From DASWHD01 sp036393335 (GTDB lineage: Bacteria; CG2-30-53-67; CG2-30-70-394): 11,584 nt of DNA. Both the position numbers and the translations under genes were made by a program. Below are positions 5,822-11,584 of the stretch, one piece after another (within the stretch, counting starts at the first letter, position 1; every line of letters starts with the position of its first letter). The notes under the pieces are model-generated. The model was not told the DNA's origin, did not search any database, and was given only the letters and a program-made list of their open reading frames with translations. Where the stretch lies: NCBI GenBank assembly GCA_036393335.1, contig DASWHD010000042.1, positions 1-11,584 of the forward strand. The letters run 5' to 3'.

Positions 5822-7006
5822 ATGTCCGAAGCCTCTACCATCTTCAACCTGCGGCGCATGGAGCGCCTTCCCACGTATGTCTTCGCCAGCGTGAATGCGG
5901 CGAAGATGGCGGCGCGCCGCGCGGGTGACGACGTCATCGATCTCGGCATGGGCAACCCGGACCAGGGCACCCCGGCACGCATCGTCGATAAGCTGGTGGA
6001 GGCGGCGCGCAACCCGCGCAACCACCGCTACTCGGCGAGCGCCGGCATCCCCAATCTGCGCCGGGCGATCTGCAAATGGTACGCGCGGCGCTACGGGGTG
6101 GACCTCGAGCCGGAGACCGAGGCGATCGCCACCATGGGGGCGAAGGAGGGGATCTCCCACCTGGTCCTCTCCCTGATCGGTCCGGGGGACACGGTGATGG
6201 TCCCGGACCCGACCTACCCGATCCACAGCTACGCGGTAATCATCGCCGGCGGCAGCGTCGCCCATGTCCCCCAGCAGCCGGGCTGCGACTTCTTCGACTG
6301 CCTGCTGCGGGTCTTCGAGCAGCACGACCCACGGCCACGCACCATGATGCTGTGCTTCCCCGCCAACCCCACGACCGAGGTGGTGGAGCTGGAGTTCTTC
6401 GAGCGGGTGGTGGAGTTCGCCCGGGAACACCGCATCCTGGTGATCCACGACCTCGCTTACGCGGACCTGTGCTTCGACGGCTACCGGGCCCCGAGCCTGC
6501 TCCAGGTGCCGGGCGCCAAGGAGATCGGCGTCGAGTTCATGTCCATGTCCAAGTCGTACAACATGCCCGGCTGGCGGGTCGGGTTCTGCGTCGGCAACCC
6601 GGAGATCGTCGGGGCCTTGCGGCGCATCAAGAGCTACCTCGACTACGGCATGTTCCAGCCGATCCAGATCGCCGCGATCATCGCCCTCAACGAGTGTGAC
6701 GACGAGCCGCCGAAGATCTGCGAGTTGTACCAGACGCGACGCGACATCCTGTGCGGCGGGTTGCACCGGATCGGCTGGCCGGTGGAGCCCCCGCGGGCGA
6801 CCATGTTCGTCTGGGCCCAGATCCCAGAGCCGTACCGCGAGATGGGGTCGGTGAAGTTCGCCGAGATGCTGGTGCAGAAGTGCAAGGTGGCGGTGTCACC
6901 GGGCCTCGGCTTCGGCCCCGGCGGCGAGGGGTTCGTGCGCTTCTCCCTGGTGGAAAACGAGCACCGCACCCGGCAGGCGATCCACGGACTTAAGAAGCTC
7001 TTCTAG
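5822..7006 (+). CDS. alaC: PLP aminotransferase, alanine transaminase AlaC type
   Basis: Fold-type I aminotransferase that probably moves the amino group from glutamate to pyruvate to make alanine. The 394 residues align by eye along their length with E. coli AlaC: ERLPTYVF near the start, DLGMGNPDQGTP (40-51), NPT at 182-184, HDLAYADLCFDG (209-220), the PLP lysine Lys244 in SMSKSYNMPGWRVGF, and Arg373 in FVRFSL for the substrate carboxylate. The ATG at 5822 was preferred over an in-frame GTG at 5789 because the protein then starts like relatives; neither has a clear ribosome site. LL-diaminopimelate aminotransferase is a related family and a less likely alternative. The position ahead of hom and thrC is a common proteobacterial neighbourhood and suggests an amino-acid gene cluster, though foldback repeats separate the genes. 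The stop codon abuts the next repeat arm. Confidence 0.9.
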   Translation: MSEASTIFNLRRMERLPTYVFASVNAAKMAARRAGDDVIDLGMGNPDQGTPARIVDKLVEAARNPRNHRYSASAGIPNLRRAICKWYARRYGVDLEPETEAIATMGAKEGISHLVLSLIGPGDTVMVPDPTYPIHSYAVIIAGGSVAHVPQQPGCDFFDCLLRVFEQHDPRPRTMMLCFPANPTTEVVELEFFERVVEFAREHRILVIHDLAYADLCFDGYRAPSLLQVPGAKEIGVEFMSMSKSYNMPGWRVGFCVGNPEIVGALRRIKSYLDYGMFQPIQIAAIIALNECDDEPPKICELYQTRRDILCGGLHRIGWPVEPPRATMFVWAQIPEPYREMGSVKFAEMLVQKCKVAVSPGLGFGPGGEGFVRFSLVENEHRTRQAIHGLKKLF

Positions 7007-7108
7007 GGATGGGGGATGCGGGGTGGGGAGAAGGAATAACAGGAGCGATGAATCGGCTGGGTGACGCGGAGGCGGCCGACCTTTCCCGCACCCCCCATCC
7101 CCCATTCC
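7006..7108. repeat. 103-bp foldback element with GGATGGGGG-type arms
   Basis: The left arm (7006-7034) begins at the last base of the alaC stop codon. The right arm (7080-7108) is its inverted copy; 24 of 29 positions agree by hand alignment. The 45-bp core (7035-7079) shows no strong hairpin of its own. The right arm ends 30 bases before the hom start. Purine-rich GGGGATGGG repeats of this kind give false PHPPSL-like peptides in many genomes. The arms could fold into one long stem in RNA. No open reading frame of interest lies inside. Confidence 0.6.
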
Positions 7109-7125
7109 GAGCACATCAAGGCACC

Positions 7126-7130
7126 GGAAG
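7126..7130 (+). promoter_or_regulatory. Ribosome binding site of hom
   Basis: GGAAG lies 8 bases before the ATG at 7139. It supports this start over a longer in-frame ATG at 7061, which would add 26 residues translated through the repeat arm. Confidence 0.6.
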
Positions 7131-7138
7131 AACGCGCC

Positions 7139-8449
7139 ATGCCAGCCCCCCCAAAGCAGTCCGTTGGCATCGGTATCCTCGGCCTTGGCACCATCGGCAC
7201 CGGCACCGCCACGGTGCTGTTGAAGAACGGCGACTTGCTGGCGGAGCGCCTCGGCGTCGAGCTGCGCCTGGTGGCCGCCGCCGATCTGGATCCGCACCGC
7301 GACCGGGGGATCGACCTGTCACGGGTCGCCCTCGGCACCGATCCGGCGGCGGTGATCCACCACCCGCAGGTCGATATCGTCGTGGAGCTGATCGGCGGCA
7401 CCACCCTTGCCCGGGACCTGGTGCGCGCGGCCCTCACCGCCGGCAAGCCGGTGGTCACCGCGAACAAGGCGCTCCTGGCCCATCACGGCGACGAGCTGTC
7501 GGCCCTCGCCATGGACCAGGGGGTGGCCCTGCGCTTCGAGGCGTCGGTGGCCGGCGGCATCCCGATCATCAAGGCCCTCACCGAGGGCCTGGTGGCGAAC
7601 CGGGTGGAGGCGGTGTTCGGGATCGTCAACGGCACCTGTAACTACATCCTCACCGAGATGGATGCCACCGGCGCCGAGCTCGACGCGGTGCTGAAGGAGG
7701 CGATGGCCCTGGGTTACGCCGAGGCCGACCCGACCTTCGACATCGAGGGGATCGACGCGGCGCACAAGGCGGCGATCCTCGCACGCCTGGCCTTCGACAC
7801 CCCGATCGACTTCGCCGCCATCCCCGTGGAGGGCATCGCCCACCTGGAGACGATCGATACCCAGTTCGCCCGCCAGCTCGGGTATGTGGTGAAGCTGCTC
7901 GCCGTGATCAAGCGGGCGGGGGAGCGCGTCGACGTGCGCGTCCATCCCACCATGCTCCCGGAGGACGAGCTGCTGGCGAAGGTGGGCGGCGTGTTCAACG
8001 CGGTGGTGGTGCGTGGCGACGCAGTGGGGGAGACGCTCTATTACGGGCCCGGCGCCGGCGCCCTGCCCACCGCGAGCGCGGTGGTGGCGGACATCGCCGA
8101 GATCGCCGAGAGCCTGATCGAGGGTGGCGTGCACCGTGCCCACCCGTGCGGGAACCGCACCCTGGTGCCCCGGCCCCTCCTGCCGATCGCCGAGGTGGAG
8201 ACCCCGTTTTACCTGCGCTTCGCGGCCCAGGACCGGCCCGGTGTCCTGTCCAAGATCTCCGGGGTGCTGGGCAACCACGGCATCTCCATCGACCAGGTCC
8301 GCCAGCACGGCCGCCACCAGGGCGGCACCGTGCCCCTGGTGATCCTCACCCACGACGCGGTGGAGGGAAAACTGCGCCGCGCCCTGGTGGAGATCGAGTC
8401 CCTCGGGGTCACCGCCGGGCCGGCGGTGGTGATCCGCGTGGAAGAGTAG
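7139..8449 (+). CDS. hom: Homoserine dehydrogenase with C-terminal ACT domain
   Basis: Reduces aspartate semialdehyde to homoserine with NAD(P)H, the branch point to threonine and methionine. The 436 residues match the usual size of the stand-alone enzyme. The N-terminal Rossmann motif is GLGTIGTG (15-22), followed by TANKALLAHHG with Lys110. The catalytic-domain signature GYAEADPTFDIEGIDAAHK lies at 192-210, with Asp201, Asp206 and Lys210. The ACT domain (about 357-430, beginning LRFAAQDRPGVLSKISGVLGNHGISI) is known to bind threonine in this family, so feedback inhibition is likely. There is no fused aspartokinase. alaC lies upstream and thrC downstream, each across a repeat-filled spacer of 132 and 269 bases, so they may form one transcript. 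Confidence 0.97.
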   Translation: MPAPPKQSVGIGILGLGTIGTGTATVLLKNGDLLAERLGVELRLVAAADLDPHRDRGIDLSRVALGTDPAAVIHHPQVDIVVELIGGTTLARDLVRAALTAGKPVVTANKALLAHHGDELSALAMDQGVALRFEASVAGGIPIIKALTEGLVANRVEAVFGIVNGTCNYILTEMDATGAELDAVLKEAMALGYAEADPTFDIEGIDAAHKAAILARLAFDTPIDFAAIPVEGIAHLETIDTQFARQLGYVVKLLAVIKRAGERVDVRVHPTMLPEDELLAKVGGVFNAVVVRGDAVGETLYYGPGAGALPTASAVVADIAEIAESLIEGGVHRAHPCGNRTLVPRPLLPIAEVETPFYLRFAAQDRPGVLSKISGVLGNHGISIDQVRQHGRHQGGTVPLVILTHDAVEGKLRRALVEIESLGVTAGPAVVIRVEE

Positions 8450-8520
8450 AGAACGGCGCTGCTTCGCCGGCAGAGGGGGCGCCCGGAAAATGGTTTGAGT
8501 AACTTCCGCGAACCTAGACA

Positions 8521-8645
8521 CCCTCCCCCTCCGGGGGAAGGCCGGGGTGGGGGCGGTGGGGCCGAGTGCTTTGGACGGTGGTGCGTCCCTAATCACTGCT
8601 CGATCCCTACGCCCTCCCCCAGCCCCCTCCCGGAGGGAGGGGGAG
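8521..8645. repeat. 125-bp foldback element with CCCTCCC..GGGGG arms
   Basis: The left arm (8521-8561) and right arm (8604-8645) are inverted, roughly 80% similar copies of one C/G-rich unit containing CCCTCCGGG and a GGGG-TGGGGG stretch; each arm can also fold on itself (CCTCC/GGGGG; CCTCCC/GGGAGG). The 42-bp core (8562-8603) has a small hairpin GGACG/CGTCC (8573-8588). The type is familiar to me as the source of false SPSPLPEGEG-like peptides between proteobacterial genes. It occupies the middle of the hom-thrC spacer. The remaining parts of the spacer (8450-8520, 8646-8718) hold nothing I recognise. Confidence 0.6.
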
Positions 8646-8718
8646 CCGCAGCCCGCCCCTCACTCGCTGACCGAGGCACCGTCCGCCCTGTCAAGCCGCC
8701 CTCATTCCCGAGATCATC

Positions 8719-9795
8719 ATGTCTGCCCCCTCCGTCACGCCATGGTCTGGAATCATCGCCGCCTACGGCAAGTTCTTGTCGGTCACGGACGAGACCCCGA
8801 TCGTCTCCCTGCAAGAGGGCAACACGCCCCTCGTCCAGGCACCGCGACTCGCGGCGGCGATCGGCGCCGAGATCGACCTGTACTTGAAGTTCGACGGGGC
8901 CAATCCCACCGGCTCCTTCAAGGACCGCGGCATGACCATGGCGGTCTCCAAGGCGCGGGAGGCGGGCTCGGAGGCGGTGATCTGCGCCTCCACCGGCAAC
9001 ACCTCGGCGAGCGCGGCGGCCTACGCCGCCCACGCCGGGATGCGTGCCGTGGTGCTCATTCCCGAGGGCAAGATCGCCCTGGGCAAGCTCGCCCAGGCGA
9101 TGATCCACGGCGCCGAGGTGGTGCAGATCGACGGCAACTTCGACGAGGCCCTCACCATCGTGCGCACCCTGGCGGAGCAGCACCCGATCACCCTGGTGAA
9201 CTCGATCAACCCGTATCGCATCGAGGGGCAGATGTCGGCCGCCTTCGAGGTCTGCGATCAGCTCGGCGGCACGGCACCGGACTACCACTTCCTGCCGGTG
9301 GGCAACGCCGGCAACATCACCGCCTACTGGGCCGGCTACAAGGCGTACCTGGGTGCCGGCCGGATCACGCGCCGGCCGGTGATGATGGGCTACCAGGCGG
9401 CCGGCGCCGCCCCCATCGTCCTGGGTCATCCGGTGGCCCATCCGGAGACCGTCGCCACCGCCATCCGCATCGGCAATCCGGCGTCGTGGAGGCTCGCCGA
9501 GCAGGCGCGCGACGAGTCCGGCGGCACGATCGACATGGTGAGCGACGCGGAGATCCTCCAGGCCCAGGGGCGGATCGCCGCCCTGGAAGGGGTGTTCTGC
9601 GAGCCCGCCTCGGCGGCGAGCGTGGCGGGTCTCACCAAGGCCATCGCCGAGGGCCGGCTCCACGCCGGCGCCACCGTCGTCTGCACCCTCACCGGCCATG
9701 GCCTGAAGGACCCCGACACCGCCATCCAGCACGCCCCCCAGCCGAGCAAGGCACCGGCGACCCTGGCGGGCGTGCTGCGGGTCCTCGGGCTATAG
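8719..9795 (+). CDS. thrC: Threonine synthase
   Basis: PLP enzyme that converts O-phosphohomoserine to threonine, the last step of the pathway served by Hom. At 358 residues it is the short form, as in Bacillus and many other bacteria, not the roughly 430-480 residue form of enteric bacteria and pseudomonads. The PLP lysine is Lys68 in NPTGSFKDRG. ASTGNTSASAAAYAA (90-104) and the phosphate-binding loop PVGNAGN (193-199) are typical, and LTGHGLKDPD lies near the end. The ATG at 8719 gives the expected N-terminus; the ribosome site (GAG about 6 bases upstream) is weak. No homoserine kinase gene lies beside it, so ThrB must be encoded elsewhere. Its last six bases, CTATAG, are shared with the convergent gene. 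Confidence 0.96.
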   Translation: MSAPSVTPWSGIIAAYGKFLSVTDETPIVSLQEGNTPLVQAPRLAAAIGAEIDLYLKFDGANPTGSFKDRGMTMAVSKAREAGSEAVICASTGNTSASAAAYAAHAGMRAVVLIPEGKIALGKLAQAMIHGAEVVQIDGNFDEALTIVRTLAEQHPITLVNSINPYRIEGQMSAAFEVCDQLGGTAPDYHFLPVGNAGNITAYWAGYKAYLGAGRITRRPVMMGYQAAGAAPIVLGHPVAHPETVATAIRIGNPASWRLAEQARDESGGTIDMVSDAEILQAQGRIAALEGVFCEPASAASVAGLTKAIAEGRLHAGATVVCTLTGHGLKDPDTAIQHAPQPSKAPATLAGVLRVLGL

Positions 9796-10677
9796 GGCCG
9801 AGTGGGTGCGACCCGCGGGGAGGCCGCCGATGACGGAGCGTTGGGGGAAATGCGGCGCACTCTCCCACGCCACGATCGCACGTTTGCGGATCGCTCCCCA
9901 GCGGTACTCGCCGACCACCCCCGTCTCGCGAATCACGCGGTGGCACGGAATCAGGAAGGCTAATGGATTCTGCGCCACGGCCGCCCCCACGGCTCGGGCC
10001 GCGGCCGGCCGGCCCAGCGACGCGGCCAGGCGCCCGTAGCTCACGAGGGTCCCGGGCCGGACCTGCAACAGCGCCCGCCACACCCGCACCTGGAACGCCG
10101 TGCCGCGCACGAAGGCCCGCAACGCCGGTTGTGAATCGGAGTGGCCGGGTCGTTGAAAGATGCGAGCGGCGAGTCGTGCGGCGGTGGCGTCGTCGCGATG
10201 GAGCCGCGCCTGCGGCCAGCTCTCCTGGAGCTTCGCCAGCTCTGCTGCGCCGTCGTCGGACGCGACGAAGGAGAGATGGCAGATGCCGCGCGGGCCCTCG
10301 GCGATGACGCACGTCCCGAACGGGCTGTCCCCGAGGCCGGCAGAGATCGTCCATCCCGCGCCGCCGGACTTCCATTCACCGGGCGACGCCGCCTCCAGGC
10401 CGACCCAGAGATCGTGTAGTCGGCCCGAACCGGACAGCCCCGAGTCCAGGGCGGCGTCCAGCACGCTCGCCCCCTCGCGGAGCAGGTCCTTGGCATGGGC
10501 GAGGGTGAGGCATTGCAGGAAGTCCTTGGGCGTGACCGCGGCCCAGGCGGAGAACAGGCGGTGAAAGTGAAACCGGCTCAGCCCGACGTATGCCGCCAGC
10601 GCCCCCAAGTCCGGCTGCTCGAAATGGTGCTCATCGAGATAGCAGATGACCCGCGCGATCCGCTGGTAGTCGTCCAT
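9790..10677 (-). CDS. AraC-type HTH fused to methylated-DNA-protein cysteine methyltransferase
   Basis: DNA repair protein that transfers the alkyl group of O6-alkylguanine to its own cysteine, here joined to an AraC-family DNA-binding region. In the 295-residue form, residues 1-105 are the AraC double helix-turn-helix (LGALAAYVGLSRFHFHRLFS, then the second helix pair to EWKSG). Residues 110-185 are the ribonuclease-H-like N-terminal part of the transferase. Residues 186-273 are the catalytic domain, with acceptor Cys245 in NPLAFLIPCHRVI and GEYRWG (256-261). It lacks the N-terminal zinc phosphotriester-repair domain of E. coli Ada, so it cannot sense methylphosphotriesters by the Ada route. 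The start is taken at ATG 10677 (MDDYQRIARVI), with GGAAG 9 bases upstream; ATGs at 10701 and 10713 are alternatives. The C-terminus has about 20 residues beyond the usual end, reaching the thrC stop. Confidence 0.9.
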   Translation of the reverse strand: MDDYQRIARVICYLDEHHFEQPDLGALAAYVGLSRFHFHRLFSAWAAVTPKDFLQCLTLAHAKDLLREGASVLDAALDSGLSGSGRLHDLWVGLEAASPGEWKSGGAGWTISAGLGDSPFGTCVIAEGPRGICHLSFVASDDGAAELAKLQESWPQARLHRDDATAARLAARIFQRPGHSDSQPALRAFVRGTAFQVRVWRALLQVRPGTLVSYGRLAASLGRPAAARAVGAAVAQNPLAFLIPCHRVIRETGVVGEYRWGAIRKRAIVAWESAPHFPQRSVIGGLPAGRTHSAL

Positions 10678-10759
10678 GGCTCCAGTCTTCCACCAAGCCA
10701 TCACCGATCCCACCCGATTCTTGCGGTGACCGAACGGGATGGTGCCGGTATCTGTTAAC

Positions 10760-10786
10760 CACGAAGGACACGAAGGGCACGAAGAA
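10760..10786. repeat. 9-mer tandem repeat (CACGAAGGA), 3 units
   Basis: CACGAAGGA, CACGAAGGG and CACGAAGAA follow in tandem. This matches a short intergenic repeat (CCACGAAGGACACGAAG) that I recognise from many environmental bacterial genomes. It lies about 80 bases upstream of the alkyltransferase start, on that gene's 5' side. Confidence 0.7.
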
Positions 10787-10828
10787 GGGATCGCGCGTCC
10801 GGCTGCGTGCCGTTCATGGTGATAATCC

Positions 10829-10843
10829 GCGGCGTCGCGCCGC
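10829..10843. other. Short perfect hairpin GCGGCG-TCG-CGCCGC
   Basis: A 6-bp stem with a 3-base loop lies in the 280-base spacer between the alkyltransferase and exporter genes (10678-10957). No T tract follows. Between it and the hairpin at 10899 nothing else is recognised. Confidence 0.3.
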
Positions 10844-10898
10844 CTGACCTATGGCGAGACCGCGTGGTGGGGAAAACCGCGCCCCGGTTAGACCCACC

Positions 10899-10926
10899 GT
10901 AGGGGCACGGCATTCCGTGCCCCTAC
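10899..10926. repeat. Perfect 12-bp hairpin GTAGGGGCACGG-CATT-CCGTGCCCCTAC
   Basis: The two arms are exact inverted copies around a 4-base loop. GTAGGGGC...GCCCCTAC palindromes are a familiar dispersed repeat in many bacterial and cyanobacterial genomes. It directly adjoins the hairpin at 10927-10956. Without a T tract it is not a classic terminator. Confidence 0.65.
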
Positions 10927-10956
10927 CCGGATCCCCTCGATCGTGGCGGGATCCGG
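10927..10956 (-). terminator. Hairpin directly after the exporter gene, possible terminator
   Basis: CCGGATCCC (10927-10935) and GGGATCCGG (10948-10956) form a perfect 9-bp stem with a 12-base loop, one base past the exporter stop codon at 10958-10960. With the next hairpin it makes a stacked pair. There is no T tract, so it may protect the transcript end or act with Rho. Confidence 0.45.
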
Positions 10957-10957
10957 A

Positions 10958-11584
10958 TTACCGCCCGTCCCGGGAGCCGGCCACGGCCGCGAACACCCCG
11001 AGGCCGATCAGCGCACCGGCGGTCGGATAACGGCCGGCGACACGGACGCCTCGTGCGCACGACAGCGCAGGGGCGAGGGTCCCCGCGGCGAGGGCGTAGG
11101 CACAGTCGGTCCCCGCGGCGATGGCCACGAACAGCGAACCGAGCACCACGCTCTGGACCATGGGCTCCGCGTCGGTGCGCAAGAACTGCGGCAGGAAGGC
11201 GGCGAAGAAGATCGTGGTCTTGGGATTGAGCAGAGCAACGATGAAGCCATCGCGGAAGGCGCGCGCCAGGGATGGTGCTCTGGGAGCGATGGGCGGGTTG
11301 TCGTCTTGCGGGGCGTACAGGGCGTGAAGGCCGAGATAGACGAGATACAGCGCCCCCGCGTACTTGACGACCGTGAAGGCCGCCGACGAGACCGCGAACA
11401 GCGCCGCGAGTCCGAGGGAGGCGGCGAGGACGTTGCCGAGATTACCGACGGCGACGCCGACGACCGACGCGAGGCCGACGCGCCGCCCCTGCGTCGTACT
11501 GCGCGTGACGATGTAGACCACCCCCGGCCCAGGCGTCACCGCCAGCACCAGACTGGCCAGCAGGAACGCCGACAGCAGCGGCCA
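10958..11584 (-). CDS. LysE/RhtB family exporter, start beyond window edge
   Basis: Small inner-membrane protein of the LysE/RhtB superfamily, which exports amino acids such as lysine, threonine or homoserine, or homoserine lactones. The visible 208 residues begin WPLLSAFLLASLVLAVTPGPG; family members are about 205-215 residues, so only a few N-terminal residues, including the start codon, lie past 11584. The TPGP motif at about 17-20 and NPKTTIFFAAFLPQF at about 120-134 are diagnostic. Hydrophobic stretches at about 3-24, 38-66, 70-86, 114-134, 141-168 and 187-202 fit the usual six helices. The substrate cannot be told from sequence; proximity to threonine genes hints at threonine or homoserine, weakly, because an alkyltransferase gene lies between and the gene points the other way. 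The second half looks a little less conserved (TDCAYALAAGTLAP). Confidence 0.9.
   Translation of the reverse strand, partial: WPLLSAFLLASLVLAVTPGPGVVYIVTRSTTQGRRVGLASVVGVAVGNLGNVLAASLGLAALFAVSSAAFTVVKYAGALYLVYLGLHALYAPQDDNPPIAPRAPSLARAFRDGFIVALLNPKTTIFFAAFLPQFLRTDAEPMVQSVVLGSLFVAIAAGTDCAYALAAGTLAPALSCARGVRVAGRYPTAGALIGLGVFAAVAGSRDGR

Noticed and set aside
5643..5928. Short plus-strand frames of about 80 codons reading through the heptamer repeat (containing YCLLSTVY)
   Set aside because: They are low-complexity translations of the repeat and overlap the aminotransferase start; typical false genes.
7061..7138. Longer N-terminus for homoserine dehydrogenase (start at 7061)
   Set aside because: The extra 26 residues translate the foldback repeat arm; the ATG at 7139 has a ribosome site and gives the family length.
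8495..8887. 130-codon plus-strand frame with PSPSPLPEGGG
   Set aside because: It translates the C/G-rich foldback arms and then overlaps thrC out of frame.
10899..10926. Canonical intrinsic terminator
   Set aside because: The stem is perfect but no T tract follows on either strand, so it is listed as a repeat.

Overview
The window is high-GC bacterial chromosome with nine protein genes, two of them cut by the window edges. The gene set and long GC-rich antisense reading frames suggest a GC-rich proteobacterium. The block alaC–hom–thrC without thrB is a common arrangement in beta- and gammaproteobacteria, and a Chromatiales-like gammaproteobacterium is my best guess. The taxonomic call is inference, because several proteins (GltB N-terminus, LipA motifs) are not enteric-like. 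I see no prophage, insertion-sequence transposase, CRISPR array, rRNA or tRNA.

Layout. On the minus strand, 1-4667 carries gltB (glutamate synthase large subunit, N-terminal 575 residues only), a secreted protein of unknown function, and a stand-alone beta-ketoacyl-ACP synthase. At about 4700 transcription diverges. On the plus strand, 4734-9795 carries lipA (lipoyl synthase), alaC (alanine-type aminotransferase), hom (homoserine dehydrogenase with ACT domain) and thrC (threonine synthase). Convergent to thrC, and sharing its stop hexamer, is an AraC-HTH/O6-alkylguanine-DNA alkyltransferase fusion. A LysE/RhtB exporter follows, running off the right edge.

How the genes fit together. Nitrogen and amino-acid metabolism dominates: GltB makes glutamate, AlaC uses glutamate as amino donor, Hom and ThrC supply two of the three steps from aspartate semialdehyde to threonine, and a LysE/RhtB protein typically exports amino acids or homoserine lactones. 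LipA and the ketoacyl synthase both touch acyl-ACP chemistry, but a functional link is only a hypothesis.

The most unusual content is in the spacers. Every gap between genes, none longer than 300 bases, is filled with short repeats or hairpins of several unrelated types. Three consecutive spacers of the lipA-alaC-hom-thrC run each hold one foldback element of similar architecture (two inverted low-complexity arms of about 29-42 bp around a 42-90 bp core) but different sequence. Other spacers hold a 10-mer repeat, a 9-mer repeat, and perfect hairpins beside stop codons. These look like dispersed non-coding repeats and are the main targets for follow-up.
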